From contig DATBJJ010000169.1 of NCBI GenBank assembly GCA_036556425.1, positions 31,464-95,463 of the forward strand: a DNA stretch of 64,000 nucleotides. The letters are read 5' to 3'. The position numbers and the translations under genes are program-made. The stretch comes from DATBJJ01 sp036556425 (GTDB taxonomy: Bacteria; Acidobacteriota; Vicinamibacteria; Vicinamibacterales; 2-12-FULL-66-21). Below are positions 49,881 through 59,136 of this stretch, one piece after another. Every line of letters begins with the position of its first letter. Positions within the stretch are counted from its first letter, which is position 1. The notes below the pieces were generated by a model. It was not told where the DNA came from and ran no database searches. It saw nothing but the letters and a program-made list of their open reading frames with translations.

Positions 49881-52772
49881 TCACTTTCCAGCAGGACTCG
49901 ACGTCTCCGGCACCAACGTCACGACCGTCGATCGATCCGCGGGGAAGTATTTCTTGAACGTCTCGTGGAGGATCGACGGCGTGACGGCATCGATGCGCTG
50001 CAGTCGGCTGAGGATCAACAGCGGATCGCGGCCGAGGAGCTTCGCCGACTGCAGGCGGCCGAGCCAGTAGCCGTTCTGCTTGATCGACGTCTCGTGCGCG
50101 CGGCGCGCGGTTTCCTTCGCGCGGGTCGTGAGATCCTCCGACGGCCCTTCCTTCTGCAGGCGCGCGACCTCCTGCATCACGCGGTCGACCATCTTGTCGG
50201 CGTTCTCCGGAGATCCGCCGAACGAGATCTCGATATGACCGCCGCCCCGCTGCGGCGGCGCCTGCGCCAGACCCACCGATACGCTGTACGTCTCGCCGAG
50301 CTCCTCTCGAAGAATGTCGCGCAGCGCGATCTCGAGCACTTCGGTGGCGGCCTCGACGCGAGTCTGCTCGTTCTCCTCGATTGGCGGCTCCGCGTAGAAG
50401 CTGACGACCGTTTGACTCTTCGGCTCCTTCCCTTTCTGCACGCGCACGCGCTCGCTGGACGAGGGGAACGTGATGCCGACGTCCTTGAAGCGGCTCGTCA
50501 TCTTGCCCGTCGACGGCAGCGATCCGACGTAGCGGCCAATCAGCGGCAGCACCTCGTCGACCTTGAACGTGCCGACCATGAAGAACGTGAAGTCCGCGGC
50601 GTTCGAAAACCGCTCGCGATAGAACGACACCATCGCCGCGCGATCGAGCGCTTCGATGCGCTCGACGGTCAGCGGCCGCGACGTGTAGTGCTTCATCGTG
50701 TTCACTTCGCCGAGCTTGTCGCCGTAGACGGCGTTCGGGCTGCTCAAGCGATTCACGACGGCAGCTTGCAGTTGGCGCTTGATGAGCGCGAATGCCTCGG
50801 GATCGTCGCCCGGCGCCGTGAACTTGATGTGCAGCAATTGGAGCGCGGTCTCGATGTTCGCGGGCGTGCTCGATCCCTGGAGGCCGTGCGACGACAGGGA
50901 AATGAACGGCTGCGCCGACGCGATCTTGCCTGCCGTCAGCTTCGGCAGATCGATCGCGCGATGGCCGCCGGCGCCGGACAGCTCGACCTGGCCCGTCGCG
51001 AGCTGCGCCTCGACGAACTTGTCCGGCGTCTGCAGCGAGCTTCCGCCGGATGCGACGAGCGCGAACATCACTTGATCGTTCTTGAAGTCGGTGGGCTTCA
51101 GCCACGCCTCGACGCCGTTCGAGAAGCGGACGACCGTCACGCCGAGCTCGGGAATCTCTCGTCTGTCGCCGACCTTTCCGGGATCCGGCAGCTTCGCGAT
51201 CAGCGCCGCGTCGCTCGCCGTATCCGCCCACGCCGTCACGGCGACCGCGTCCGCCGCCGTCACGGCGGCCCTGAGCTGATCTTCAGTCGGCACTCTCACG
51301 TCCGGCTTCTGCGGCGAGACCGCGAGAATCACGCGGCTGACGTCGGCGAACGCCGCCTTCGCGGCCGATGCGACCTCGGTCGCGGTGATCGTCGGTACGA
51401 GCGCCTGCACCAGCTTGTGCTCGTACGCGATGCCCGGCGACGGCTCGCCCTCCAGGAAGTTGTTCACGTACTCCTGAACGTACGATCCACTCTCGGTCTT
51501 TTCGCGCTCGGCGTAGGCGCGATCGTAGCTGGCCAGCGTCCACTTCCGCGCCCGCTCGAGCTCGCCCGCGCCGAACCCGTATCGCTCGACGCGATTCGCT
51601 TCCACTTCGAGCGCGGCAAGTCCCGGCTCGATCTTGCCATCCTGCACGCTCGCGCCCAGCGTGAACGTGTCCACCGTCGGCGAGAGCGAACCGCCGTACG
51701 CCGCCGCGCTGAGGAACGGCGCGTCCGGCTTGCGGGAGATTTCATCGAAGCGCTCGTTGATCATCTCGGACGCGAGATTGTTCACGAGGCTGCGGCGGTA
51801 ATCGACGACGCGATCCTGGCGCTGACTGGAACGCTTGCGGACGATCGACACCGATGACTGCGTGGCTTCGGGATCGGTCGCCATCTTCGCCAGGACTTCG
51901 GGAGGCAGCGGCACGGGATAGTTGCGCTCCGGCGCCGCCGCCGATGGTTTCGCGAGCGGGCCGAACTCCTTCTTGATGAGCGCCTCGAGCGCCGCGGGCT
52001 CCATGTCGCCGACCGCGACGACGGCCATGCGATCGGGCCGGTACCACTTCGTGTAGAACGCGCGGAGCTCGTCGGGCGGAAACGCCTTCAAGATCTCCGG
52101 CTTCCCGATTGGAAGGCGCTCGGCGTACTTCGATTGATGGAAGAGGACCGGAATCTGCTGATCGCGGAGCCGCGATCCCGCCCCCAGTCCCCCGCGCCAT
52201 TCCTCGATCACGACGCCGCGCTCTTTGTCGATCTCTTTCGGATCGAGCGTCATGCCGCCCGCGAAGTCCGCGAGCGCCTGCATGCCCTTCTCCACGATCT
52301 CGGGACGATCGGTCGGAAGCTGGAACATGTAGATCGTCTCGTCGAATCCGGTTTGCGCGTTGACGTGCGGCCCGAGCCGCGCGCCCGTCGACTCGAACGT
52401 CGCGATGAGCTCGCCCGGCTTGAATCGCTTGCTCCCGTTGAAGCCCATGTGCTCGAGGAAATGCGCCAGCCCCTGCTGCTTGTCCGTCTCGTCGACCGAT
52501 CCCGCCTTCACCGCGAGCTGCAGCATCACGCGCTTCTCGGGACGGCCGTTCTTGCGAACGTAATACTTGAGGCCGTTGGGCAGCGTCGCGGTCGTCACCG
52601 CCGGATCCATCGGGATGATCGCGTCGGCCGCGAACGCCTCGGCCGCTTGCGAGGCCGGCGATGCCTGAGACTGTCGCGCCGAGACCATCGGGTGTGCGGC
52701 AAGGCCCGCTGCGACGAGAACGGCGGCGCCCGCGATCGAACGGCGGAATGGCTGGTTCAGCATAGAAAGCAC
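49881..52772 (-). CDS. Exported M16-family zinc peptidase
   Basis: A 963-residue pitrilysin-type protease made of two M16 modules. A signal peptide (RRSIAGAAVLVAAGLAAHPMVSA) precedes the first module. Its inverted zinc motif is His104-x-x-Glu107-His108 (HFLEHMG), with the distant Glu in ERGVVIEEW at about 184-191. The second module (from about residue 510) lacks the HxxEH set and is probably the inactive partner that closes the chamber. It should degrade peptides in the periplasm. GTG at 52772 has AAGG close by; the ATG three codons in is the alternative. Its stop is immediately next to the convergent gene's stop. Confidence 0.92.
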   Translation of the reverse strand: MLSMLNQPFRRSIAGAAVLVAAGLAAHPMVSARQSQASPASQAAEAFAADAIIPMDPAVTTATLPNGLKYYVRKNGRPEKRVMLQLAVKAGSVDETDKQQGLAHFLEHMGFNGSKRFKPGELIATFESTGARLGPHVNAQTGFDETIYMFQLPTDRPEIVEKGMQALADFAGGMTLDPKEIDKERGVVIEEWRGGLGAGSRLRDQQIPVLFHQSKYAERLPIGKPEILKAFPPDELRAFYTKWYRPDRMAVVAVGDMEPAALEALIKKEFGPLAKPSAAAPERNYPVPLPPEVLAKMATDPEATQSSVSIVRKRSSQRQDRVVDYRRSLVNNLASEMINERFDEISRKPDAPFLSAAAYGGSLSPTVDTFTLGASVQDGKIEPGLAALEVEANRVERYGFGAGELERARKWTLASYDRAYAEREKTESGSYVQEYVNNFLEGEPSPGIAYEHKLVQALVPTITATEVASAAKAAFADVSRVILAVSPQKPDVRVPTEDQLRAAVTAADAVAVTAWADTASDAALIAKLPDPGKVGDRREIPELGVTVVRFSNGVEAWLKPTDFKNDQVMFALVASGGSSLQTPDKFVEAQLATGQVELSGAGGHRAIDLPKLTAGKIASAQPFISLSSHGLQGSSTPANIETALQLLHIKFTAPGDDPEAFALIKRQLQAAVVNRLSSPNAVYGDKLGEVNTMKHYTSRPLTVERIEALDRAAMVSFYRERFSNAADFTFFMVGTFKVDEVLPLIGRYVGSLPSTGKMTSRFKDVGITFPSSSERVRVQKGKEPKSQTVVSFYAEPPIEENEQTRVEAATEVLEIALRDILREELGETYSVSVGLAQAPPQRGGGHIEISFGGSPENADKMVDRVMQEVARLQKEGPSEDLTTRAKETARRAHETSIKQNGYWLGRLQSAKLLGRDPLLILSRLQRIDAVTPSILHETFKKYFPADRSTVVTLVPETSSPAGK

Positions 52773-52992
52773 TCTACCTTACACATCGAGGTTGCGGTAG
52801 ATGACTGTGACGGACTGTGGGATCGGCCTTACGGAATGGTGACGACGATCTCGTAATCGGCCGCAAACGCCCTGTTTCTGTGCGCCGCCCGCACTGGCGC
52901 AAAACTCGCAGAAACGGTTGAGTTCTACGCTACAGTAGTCCCCCTTCGGATCCCGGTTCGGGCGTTCTCATCGCGTCATCAAGGAGCTCGCC

Positions 52993-55900
52993 ATGGCGTC
53001 GCGGATGCGCATTGGCCTCACGGCCCTTGTGGTCACCCTCGTCGGTTTGTCCGGACTCGTTGGCGCGCGCCAACAAGGACCGGAGTCGTCCATCAAGCCG
53101 GATTTCGACGTGCGGTCCGAGCGCGCACCGGCGCGTGGATCGGCGCGCGCGCTCGCCGAGCTCGCCGCTCGCGGCCGACGCCGCGCGGTAGAGCGGCGCG
53201 ACGTCACGCGGCTGCATCCGTTCACCGGTGCGATCCGCGTCCTCGATTCGCCGGGATGGTCCATCCCGCAATCCGCGTCCGCCGACGCGATCCGCGCGAC
53301 GCTCGCTCAGTCCGCCGATCGACTTGGGCTGGACGACGAGGACCTCGAATCTCTGACGCCCGTGCGTGATTATGTGAGCCGTTCGACGGGGCTGCGCCAC
53401 GTGACGTTCGCGCAGACCTTCGACGGTCTTTCGGTCTTCGGCGGATCGATCACCGTCCACCTCGCAGCGGACGGCACTGTCGTCCGCGTGACGTCGAGCG
53501 CCGCACGCGGCGCGGACCGTACGAGCGCGAGCAGCGTTACGGCGGAGGCCGCCGCGGCGGCCGCGGCCGGCGACATCCTGCCCGGGTTCACCTTCGTTCC
53601 GATGAGAACGGGAACAGGTCCGCGAGCGGGGATGGCGCGCTTCGCGCGAGGCGCCTTCAAGCGCGACGTCACCGCGTCGCTCGAGTGGCTCGCCATGGAC
53701 GGCGGCGCGCGGCTCGCGTGGCACGTCGAGATCGAGCCCGAGGGTGTGCCCCAGTTCTACGACGTCATGGTCGACGCAGCCTCGGGCGAGCTGCTCCTCC
53801 GCCGCAATCGCGTGCTCGACGCGGAAGGATCGGGCCGGGTGATTCAATCGGACGCGACGCAGGCGTTGGATCCGCGCCGCCCGGATCAAATGCCGTCCGG
53901 CAGCGGCGCGTGTCCGCCAGCGCTCAACCACCAGCTCAGAGATTTGACGCAGCCGTTCAGAGATCCGCAGACCGTGCTCTTCAATGGCGGACGTTTGTCG
54001 GGCAACAACGCGCACGTGTTCCGCGGCAACGTCTCGACAGAGGGCGCGCTCGGCACGTTCGACGGCACGCGATGGACGTTCGACAATCCGTTCAACTCGG
54101 CGGCGTCGGCGGAGGCATCGCTCTTCTTCGCGCTCAACTTCGCGCACGACTTCTTCTACGACCTCGGCTTCGACGAGGCGGCGGGCAACTTCCAGGTGGA
54201 CAACTTCGGCCGCGGCGGCGCCGGCGGCGATCCGGTCAGGGGCCTCGCGCGGGCGTCGGGCCGCAACAACGCGACGTTCCAGCCCGCGCCCGAAGGCACG
54301 AGCCCGATCATGAGCATGTTCCTGTTCGACGGCCTCGGCTGCTGGGCCGACGACGTCGACGGCGACGGGTCGCTCGACATCGACGGCGATTACGACACGG
54401 ACATCGTGCTGCACGAATTCCATCACGGCGTCAGCCATCGTCTGAATACGGCGTTCAGCGGCGTCGAGGCCGATGCGATAGGCGAGGGCGGAAGCGACTT
54501 CTTCGCCTACACGGTCAACGGCGATACGGTGCTGGCCGAGTACGCGCGCCCGGGCGGAATCCGTTACGTCAACGCGAAGACGTACGCCGATTGGACCTGC
54601 CTGCTGGTCGTCTTCTGCGAGGAGCACGACAACGGCGAGATTTGGGTGAACACGCTGTGGGACATTCGCGAGCGGTTCCGCACCGATCTCGTGCGCGGAA
54701 GCGAAGCGGCGGCCATCAACGAGGCAAGCCAGTTGTATGTCGACGCGCTGAAGCTGTCGCCGCCGTCGCCGACGATGCTCGACATGCGCGATGCGATGCT
54801 CGTCGCCGACGAGATTCGAAATCCGGGCTCGCCGCACAGCCAGAACTATTGCGCGCTCTGGGAATCGTTCGCGGCCCGAGGGATGGGCGTCAACGCCACG
54901 GACACCGCGGACAACGGCTTCAATCAGGTCGGCGCCAATTTCGCGGGACCGGCCGGCTGCAACGCGCCGCCCGCGCCGATGACGGTCAGCGTCTCGTCAA
55001 CGACGTCGACGGCAACCGAGGCGGGCCTCGTCAATGGCGCGTTCACGGTGCGGCGCAGCGAGGCAACGACCAGCGCGCTGGCCGTCAATCTGACCGTCGG
55101 CGGCACGGCCACGGCAGGATCCGACTATCAGGCGCTCCCGACGCTCGTGACGATTCCCGCCAACGCGTTGTCGGTCGTCGTGCCCGTCGTACCGATCGAC
55201 GATCAGATCATCGAGGTCAACGAGACAGTCGTGCTCACGGTCGCGCCCGGGACGGGCTACCTCGTGGGCACGCCCTCCTCCTCCACCGTATCAATCGTGA
55301 GCGACGATGCCGCACCGGATTTGACGATCTCGACGCTGACCGTTCCGCCGATCAGCGGATCGGGGCTCACGGTGTCGGTCAGCGAGACGACGCGCAACCA
55401 GGGCGCGGGTCCGGCCGGCGCGTCGACGACAACGTTCTATCTCTCGCTGAACAACGTCGTGGATGCGGCCGACACGGTGCTCGGCAGTCGATCGGTGTCC
55501 GAGCTGGCGGCTGGCGCGAATGAGCTGGCGACGACATCGCTGACTATTCCCGACACGACGGTTCCAGGCACCTATCGGATCATCGCGAAGGCCGACGGTC
55601 CTTCGCAGTTGGTCGAGACGTCCGAGGCGAACAACACGCGAGCCGCCGTCATTCGCGTCGGCCCGGATCTCGCGATCACGACGCTCACGGCGCCGGCGAA
55701 CATCGGCGCCGGTATGCCGTTCAACGCGACGTACACCGTCGCGAATTCCGGCGGCGGGTTGAGCGGCGAATCGACGACGCGCTTCTATCTCTCGACCGAC
55801 ATCACGCTGGATGCGAATGACGACCCGCTCTCGGGTCACGTCGTCGGATCGCTCGATCCTGGCGAATCGCTGTTCGCGACGGTCAGCCTCACGGCGCCGG

Positions 55901-56715
55901 CGGATACGGTCGGCGGCCTCTACTATCTGCTCGCCATCGCCGACGGCAATCAGCAGGTCGCGGAATCGACCGAGACGAACAACCTCCGATACGTGGCGAC
56001 GCGCGTTGGCTCCGATCTTCGCGTCGCGACGCTGACGCTTCCGGCGCGCGTCACCGCCGGCGTGAGCTTCAGCGTGACCGAATCGACGAAGAACTTCGGC
56101 GTTGCCGACGCCGGCTCGTCGCACACGGCATTCTATCTCTCGGCGAACGGACTGCTCGACGCGGGCGACACGCCGCTGAACGTCTCGAGGCCGATCGGAC
56201 CGCTCGCGCCGAACGATACGAGTCTCGGCACGTCGACGCTCACGCTTCCGTCCAACACGGCGCCGGGCGTCTGGTACATCATCGCGAACGCGGACGATGC
56301 GAAAGAAGTCGCGGAGTCGATCGAGAACAACAACGTCCGGTATGGCGCGGTGAGCGTCGGGCCGGATCTTGGCGTCTTCTCCGCGACGGCGCCGGCGGCG
56401 TTCACGGCGGGCACGTCGATCACCGTCACCGACACGACCAAGAACTCGGGGATCGATCCCGCCGGCGCATCGACGACGCGGTTCTATCTCTCGCTGAATG
56501 GAGCGCTCGACGGCAACGACACGCTCCTCGCCGCCGAGCGCGCGGTGCCGGCGCTCGCGCCGAACGCCACGAGCACCGGCTCGACGAGCGTACCGATTCC
56601 AACCGGGTTCTCGGGCCGCTACTATCTCTTGATCGTCGCCGACGGCTACGGCGCTGTCGCAGAATCGAGCGAGGTCAACAACGTCCGCGTGATCCTGGTC
56701 ACGATCAATCCTTGA
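52993..56715 (+). CDS. Secreted M36 (fungalysin-type) metallopeptidase with Calx-beta and CARDB repeats
   Basis: A 1240-residue protein. A signal peptide (RIGLTALVVTLVGLSGLVGA) is followed by a propeptide-like region (FTP type) to about 290. The catalytic domain holds the zinc motif His474-Glu-x-x-His478 (LHEFHHGVSH) with Glu498 in IGEGGSDFFAY. A DGDGSLDIDGDYDTD segment just before may bind calcium. After about residue 655 comes a Calx-beta domain (FTVRRSEATTSALAVNLTVGG) and four CARDB repeats of about 115 residues each, which share TTxFYLSxNxxLDAxDTxL and LVETSEANN-type ends. It should be exported and proteolytic. AGGAG precedes the ATG. Confidence 0.93.
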   Translation: MASRMRIGLTALVVTLVGLSGLVGARQQGPESSIKPDFDVRSERAPARGSARALAELAARGRRRAVERRDVTRLHPFTGAIRVLDSPGWSIPQSASADAIRATLAQSADRLGLDDEDLESLTPVRDYVSRSTGLRHVTFAQTFDGLSVFGGSITVHLAADGTVVRVTSSAARGADRTSASSVTAEAAAAAAAGDILPGFTFVPMRTGTGPRAGMARFARGAFKRDVTASLEWLAMDGGARLAWHVEIEPEGVPQFYDVMVDAASGELLLRRNRVLDAEGSGRVIQSDATQALDPRRPDQMPSGSGACPPALNHQLRDLTQPFRDPQTVLFNGGRLSGNNAHVFRGNVSTEGALGTFDGTRWTFDNPFNSAASAEASLFFALNFAHDFFYDLGFDEAAGNFQVDNFGRGGAGGDPVRGLARASGRNNATFQPAPEGTSPIMSMFLFDGLGCWADDVDGDGSLDIDGDYDTDIVLHEFHHGVSHRLNTAFSGVEADAIGEGGSDFFAYTVNGDTVLAEYARPGGIRYVNAKTYADWTCLLVVFCEEHDNGEIWVNTLWDIRERFRTDLVRGSEAAAINEASQLYVDALKLSPPSPTMLDMRDAMLVADEIRNPGSPHSQNYCALWESFAARGMGVNATDTADNGFNQVGANFAGPAGCNAPPAPMTVSVSSTTSTATEAGLVNGAFTVRRSEATTSALAVNLTVGGTATAGSDYQALPTLVTIPANALSVVVPVVPIDDQIIEVNETVVLTVAPGTGYLVGTPSSSTVSIVSDDAAPDLTISTLTVPPISGSGLTVSVSETTRNQGAGPAGASTTTFYLSLNNVVDAADTVLGSRSVSELAAGANELATTSLTIPDTTVPGTYRIIAKADGPSQLVETSEANNTRAAVIRVGPDLAITTLTAPANIGAGMPFNATYTVANSGGGLSGESTTRFYLSTDITLDANDDPLSGHVVGSLDPGESLFATVSLTAPADTVGGLYYLLAIADGNQQVAESTETNNLRYVATRVGSDLRVATLTLPARVTAGVSFSVTESTKNFGVADAGSSHTAFYLSANGLLDAGDTPLNVSRPIGPLAPNDTSLGTSTLTLPSNTAPGVWYIIANADDAKEVAESIENNNVRYGAVSVGPDLGVFSATAPAAFTAGTSITVTDTTKNSGIDPAGASTTRFYLSLNGALDGNDTLLAAERAVPALAPNATSTGSTSVPIPTGFSGRYYLLIVADGYGAVAESSEVNNVRVILVTINP

Positions 56716-56792
56716 GATCGGGATCCGGGATCCGGGATCCGCGATCGGGGATTCGGGGATCAGGGATCCGGGATCGGGGATCCGATCGGGGC
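56716..56792. repeat. Quasi-repeat of gggatcc units
   Basis: The first part of the gap after the M36 gene is built of about nine near-copies of GGGATCC/GGGATCGG in tandem. The best copies are three perfect 7-bp units. The rest of the gap up to the permease start holds nothing that I recognise. Confidence 0.85.
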
Positions 56793-56885
56793 TGATGAAC
56801 GCATAAGCGCCGAGGGCATTGCGCCTGAGCGCCCTCGCGGGATAGGCTTGCGCGCGTTGCCCTCCACGCGAAGGATGATCCAGAC

Positions 56886-57794
56886 ATGAACCCGATCACC
56901 GGGCTGCTGACAGCCCTCGGCGTCTTGACCGTTGTGTACGCGGGCGGATGGTTCAGCGCGGTGAAGGGCATTCGCCGCGGCAGCGATCCGGCGACGGACA
57001 TTCGCTTCCCGAACCCGTTCCAGATCGTGCTCGGCTTGGTCACGAACTTCTTCGACGCGCTGGGCATCGGATCGTTCGCGACGACCACCGCCGTCTTCCG
57101 GGCGCGCAGCATGGTGCCGGATCGCATCATTCCAGGCACGCTGAACGTCGGGCACACCCTTCCAACGATCGTTCAGGCGTTCATGTTCACCGCGGTCATT
57201 CCGGCCGACGTGCTCACGCTCTTCTCGATGATTGCGGCCGCCGTGCTCGGCGCGTGGCTCGGCGCCGGCATCGTCGCCCGATGGCCGAAGCGAAAAGTGC
57301 AGATCGGGATGGGCGTCGCGCTCCTCGCGGCCGCGACGTTCATGTTCATGCGGCAGATGAACCTGTTCCCGCCGGGCAGCGAAGAGATCGGCGTCCGCGG
57401 CGCGAAGCTCGCGTTGGCGATCGGCGGCAACTTCATGCTGGGCGCGCTGATGACGCTCGGGATCGGCCTCTATGCACCGTGCATGATTCTGGTGGGCCTT
57501 CTCGGGATGAGCGAGCGGACGGCCTTTCCAATCATGATGGGGTCGTGCGCGTTTCTGATGCCGGTCGGCAGCCTGCGGTTCATTCGCGAGCGGGCGTACA
57601 GCTTTCAGAATGCCGTAGGCCTCACGATCGGCGGCGTGGTCGGCTCCTACGTCGCGGCGCGGTTCTTCTCCACGCTCAACATCAGGACCGTTCGCTGGCT
57701 CGTGATCGTCGTGGTCCTCTACACGGCGATCACGATGCTGTTGTCAGCAGCCAGACCAGGAACGAAGGACGACGAACCAAGACCGAAGACCTAA
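56886..57794 (+). CDS. TauE/SafE-family membrane transporter
   Basis: A 302-residue integral membrane protein with about eight hydrophobic helices. The first block (FFDALGIGSFATTTAVFRARSMVPDRIIPGTLNVGHTLP) and the repeat-like ALMTLGIGLYAPCMILVGLLGMSERTAFPIMMGSCAFLMP match the two internally related halves of the TauE/SafE permease family, which move sulfonates, sulfite or other organic anions. The substrate is not determined. The C-terminal tail (RPGTKDDEPRPKT) is encoded by a quasi-repeat that continues past the stop. The gene converges on DUF1501. Confidence 0.87.
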   Translation: MNPITGLLTALGVLTVVYAGGWFSAVKGIRRGSDPATDIRFPNPFQIVLGLVTNFFDALGIGSFATTTAVFRARSMVPDRIIPGTLNVGHTLPTIVQAFMFTAVIPADVLTLFSMIAAAVLGAWLGAGIVARWPKRKVQIGMGVALLAAATFMFMRQMNLFPPGSEEIGVRGAKLALAIGGNFMLGALMTLGIGLYAPCMILVGLLGMSERTAFPIMMGSCAFLMPVGSLRFIRERAYSFQNAVGLTIGGVVGSYVAARFFSTLNIRTVRWLVIVVVLYTAITMLLSAARPGTKDDEPRPKT

Positions 57795-57813
57795 GAACGA
57801 CGAACTAGACGAA
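57755..57813. repeat. Quasi-repeat of gaacga/gaccga words across two gene ends
   Basis: Near-copies of AGGAACGA, GACGAACC and AAGACCGAAG run from the last 13 codons of the permease gene through the ten-base gap and into the convergent DUF1501 stop. The words resemble the reverse complement of the array at 13159-13202. Confidence 0.55.
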
Positions 57814-59106
57814 CACGCCGTGCATGAACGGCGTGAAGCCGGGGAACACGACGCTGAGGTTCGGGTTCGCCAGCCGGCGCTGCACGATTTCCGCGAGGAT
57901 GTCGCGGTAGTCGATCGTGACTGCTAGGTCCTGATTCTCGTAGAGCTGTCCCGCGTTCAGCCCAGGCCAATTGCGCATCACGCGGCCGCCCTGCACGGCG
58001 CCGCCCATCACGAACATCACGTTGCCGTGGCCGTGATCGGTGCCCTGGCTGGCGTTCTCGCGCGCGACGCGGCCGAACTCCGACATCACGACGACCGTGA
58101 GCCGGCTCATACGATTCGCCGCGTTCATGTCCTGATGGAACGCCGCGAGGCCGAGCGCGAGACCCTGCATCAGCTGCGACATGCCGCCCGTCAGCGGCCC
58201 TTGCGCGCTGTGCGTATCCCATCCGCCGAGATCGATCTGCACGGCTTCGATACCCATGTCCGATCGAATCAGCGCCGCCGTCGAGCGCAGCGCGTTGCCG
58301 AAGCTGCTGGTGGGATAGACCGCGCCGCCGGCCGGCACGTAGCCGCCGATGTTGAGCGCGCTCAGCGTGTTGATCGTCCGCTGCGTGTTGAGGGCGGCGG
58401 TCCGCAGCGGATCGCGCTCGATCAGATACGAGTTGCCGAGCCACGCGAGGCGCGCCGCGCGCGTCGACGAGTTGCCGGCGAGGCCGAAGTTCGATGGATC
58501 GGGAATCGGCAGCGTGTCCGGAGCGCCGACGAGCGTCTGCGGGAGCCCGAACGCGAACCCGATGCCGCGCAGCGCGGCATCCGCGCGCATCGGCGGCTTG
58601 CTCGCGAGATGGCGTCCGAGCCAGCCGGTCACGACGTTGCGATCGCCGGGCTTGCCGATCTCCATGAAGAACTGCGCGTCGAAGTGCGAGCGCGTCGGAT
58701 CGGTCGAGCCCACGGCGTGAATGATCAGCAACTGTCCCGACTGAAACGCCGGGAGCAGCGCCGCCATCGCGGTCGGCAGCCCGAAGAAGCCGTCGAGGTT
58801 GACCGCCGGCGTCGCCGATCCGCTGTCGGGTCGTGGGATCGCGATCGTGGGCCGAAGCGAGTAGTACGCCGCTTCGCCGAACGGCGGCACGAGCGTCAGC
58901 CCGTCGGCGCCGCCTCGGAGAAAGATCGAGACGAGAATGTCGCGATCCATGTTCTCCGTCTGCGCGTACGTCACGCGCGGGAGCCACGCGGGCACGCTCA
59001 GCGCGACGGCCGTCGCGGTCGTGCGCGCGACGAACTCGCGCCGCGAGAGCGCGCGGTACTCGTCGCATCCGCAGCTGTTGTCGTGCACTGTCTTGTAGCT
59101 CGACAT
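57805..59106 (-). CDS. DUF1501 family protein with Tat signal
   Basis: A 433-residue protein of the DUF1501 (sulfatase/alkaline-phosphatase-like) family. A twin-arginine motif (LSRREFVART) sits at about residues 20-30, after a short cytosolic segment with Cys-x-Cys (DNSCGCDEYRA). The core has ILVSIFLRGGADGLTLVPP, STDPTRSHFDAQ, DLGGWDTHSAQG and MSEFGRVARENASQGTDHGHGN, where the Asp/His residues form the probable metal site. AGGAG precedes the ATG. It pairs with DUF1800 30 bases upstream, a very common arrangement; their joint role is unknown. Confidence 0.93.
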   Translation of the reverse strand: MSSYKTVHDNSCGCDEYRALSRREFVARTTATAVALSVPAWLPRVTYAQTENMDRDILVSIFLRGGADGLTLVPPFGEAAYYSLRPTIAIPRPDSGSATPAVNLDGFFGLPTAMAALLPAFQSGQLLIIHAVGSTDPTRSHFDAQFFMEIGKPGDRNVVTGWLGRHLASKPPMRADAALRGIGFAFGLPQTLVGAPDTLPIPDPSNFGLAGNSSTRAARLAWLGNSYLIERDPLRTAALNTQRTINTLSALNIGGYVPAGGAVYPTSSFGNALRSTAALIRSDMGIEAVQIDLGGWDTHSAQGPLTGGMSQLMQGLALGLAAFHQDMNAANRMSRLTVVVMSEFGRVARENASQGTDHGHGNVMFVMGGAVQGGRVMRNWPGLNAGQLYENQDLAVTIDYRDILAEIVQRRLANPNLSVVFPGFTPFMHGVFV

Positions 59107-59136
59107 GATAGGTGCTCCTGAATCACCTGACCGCGA

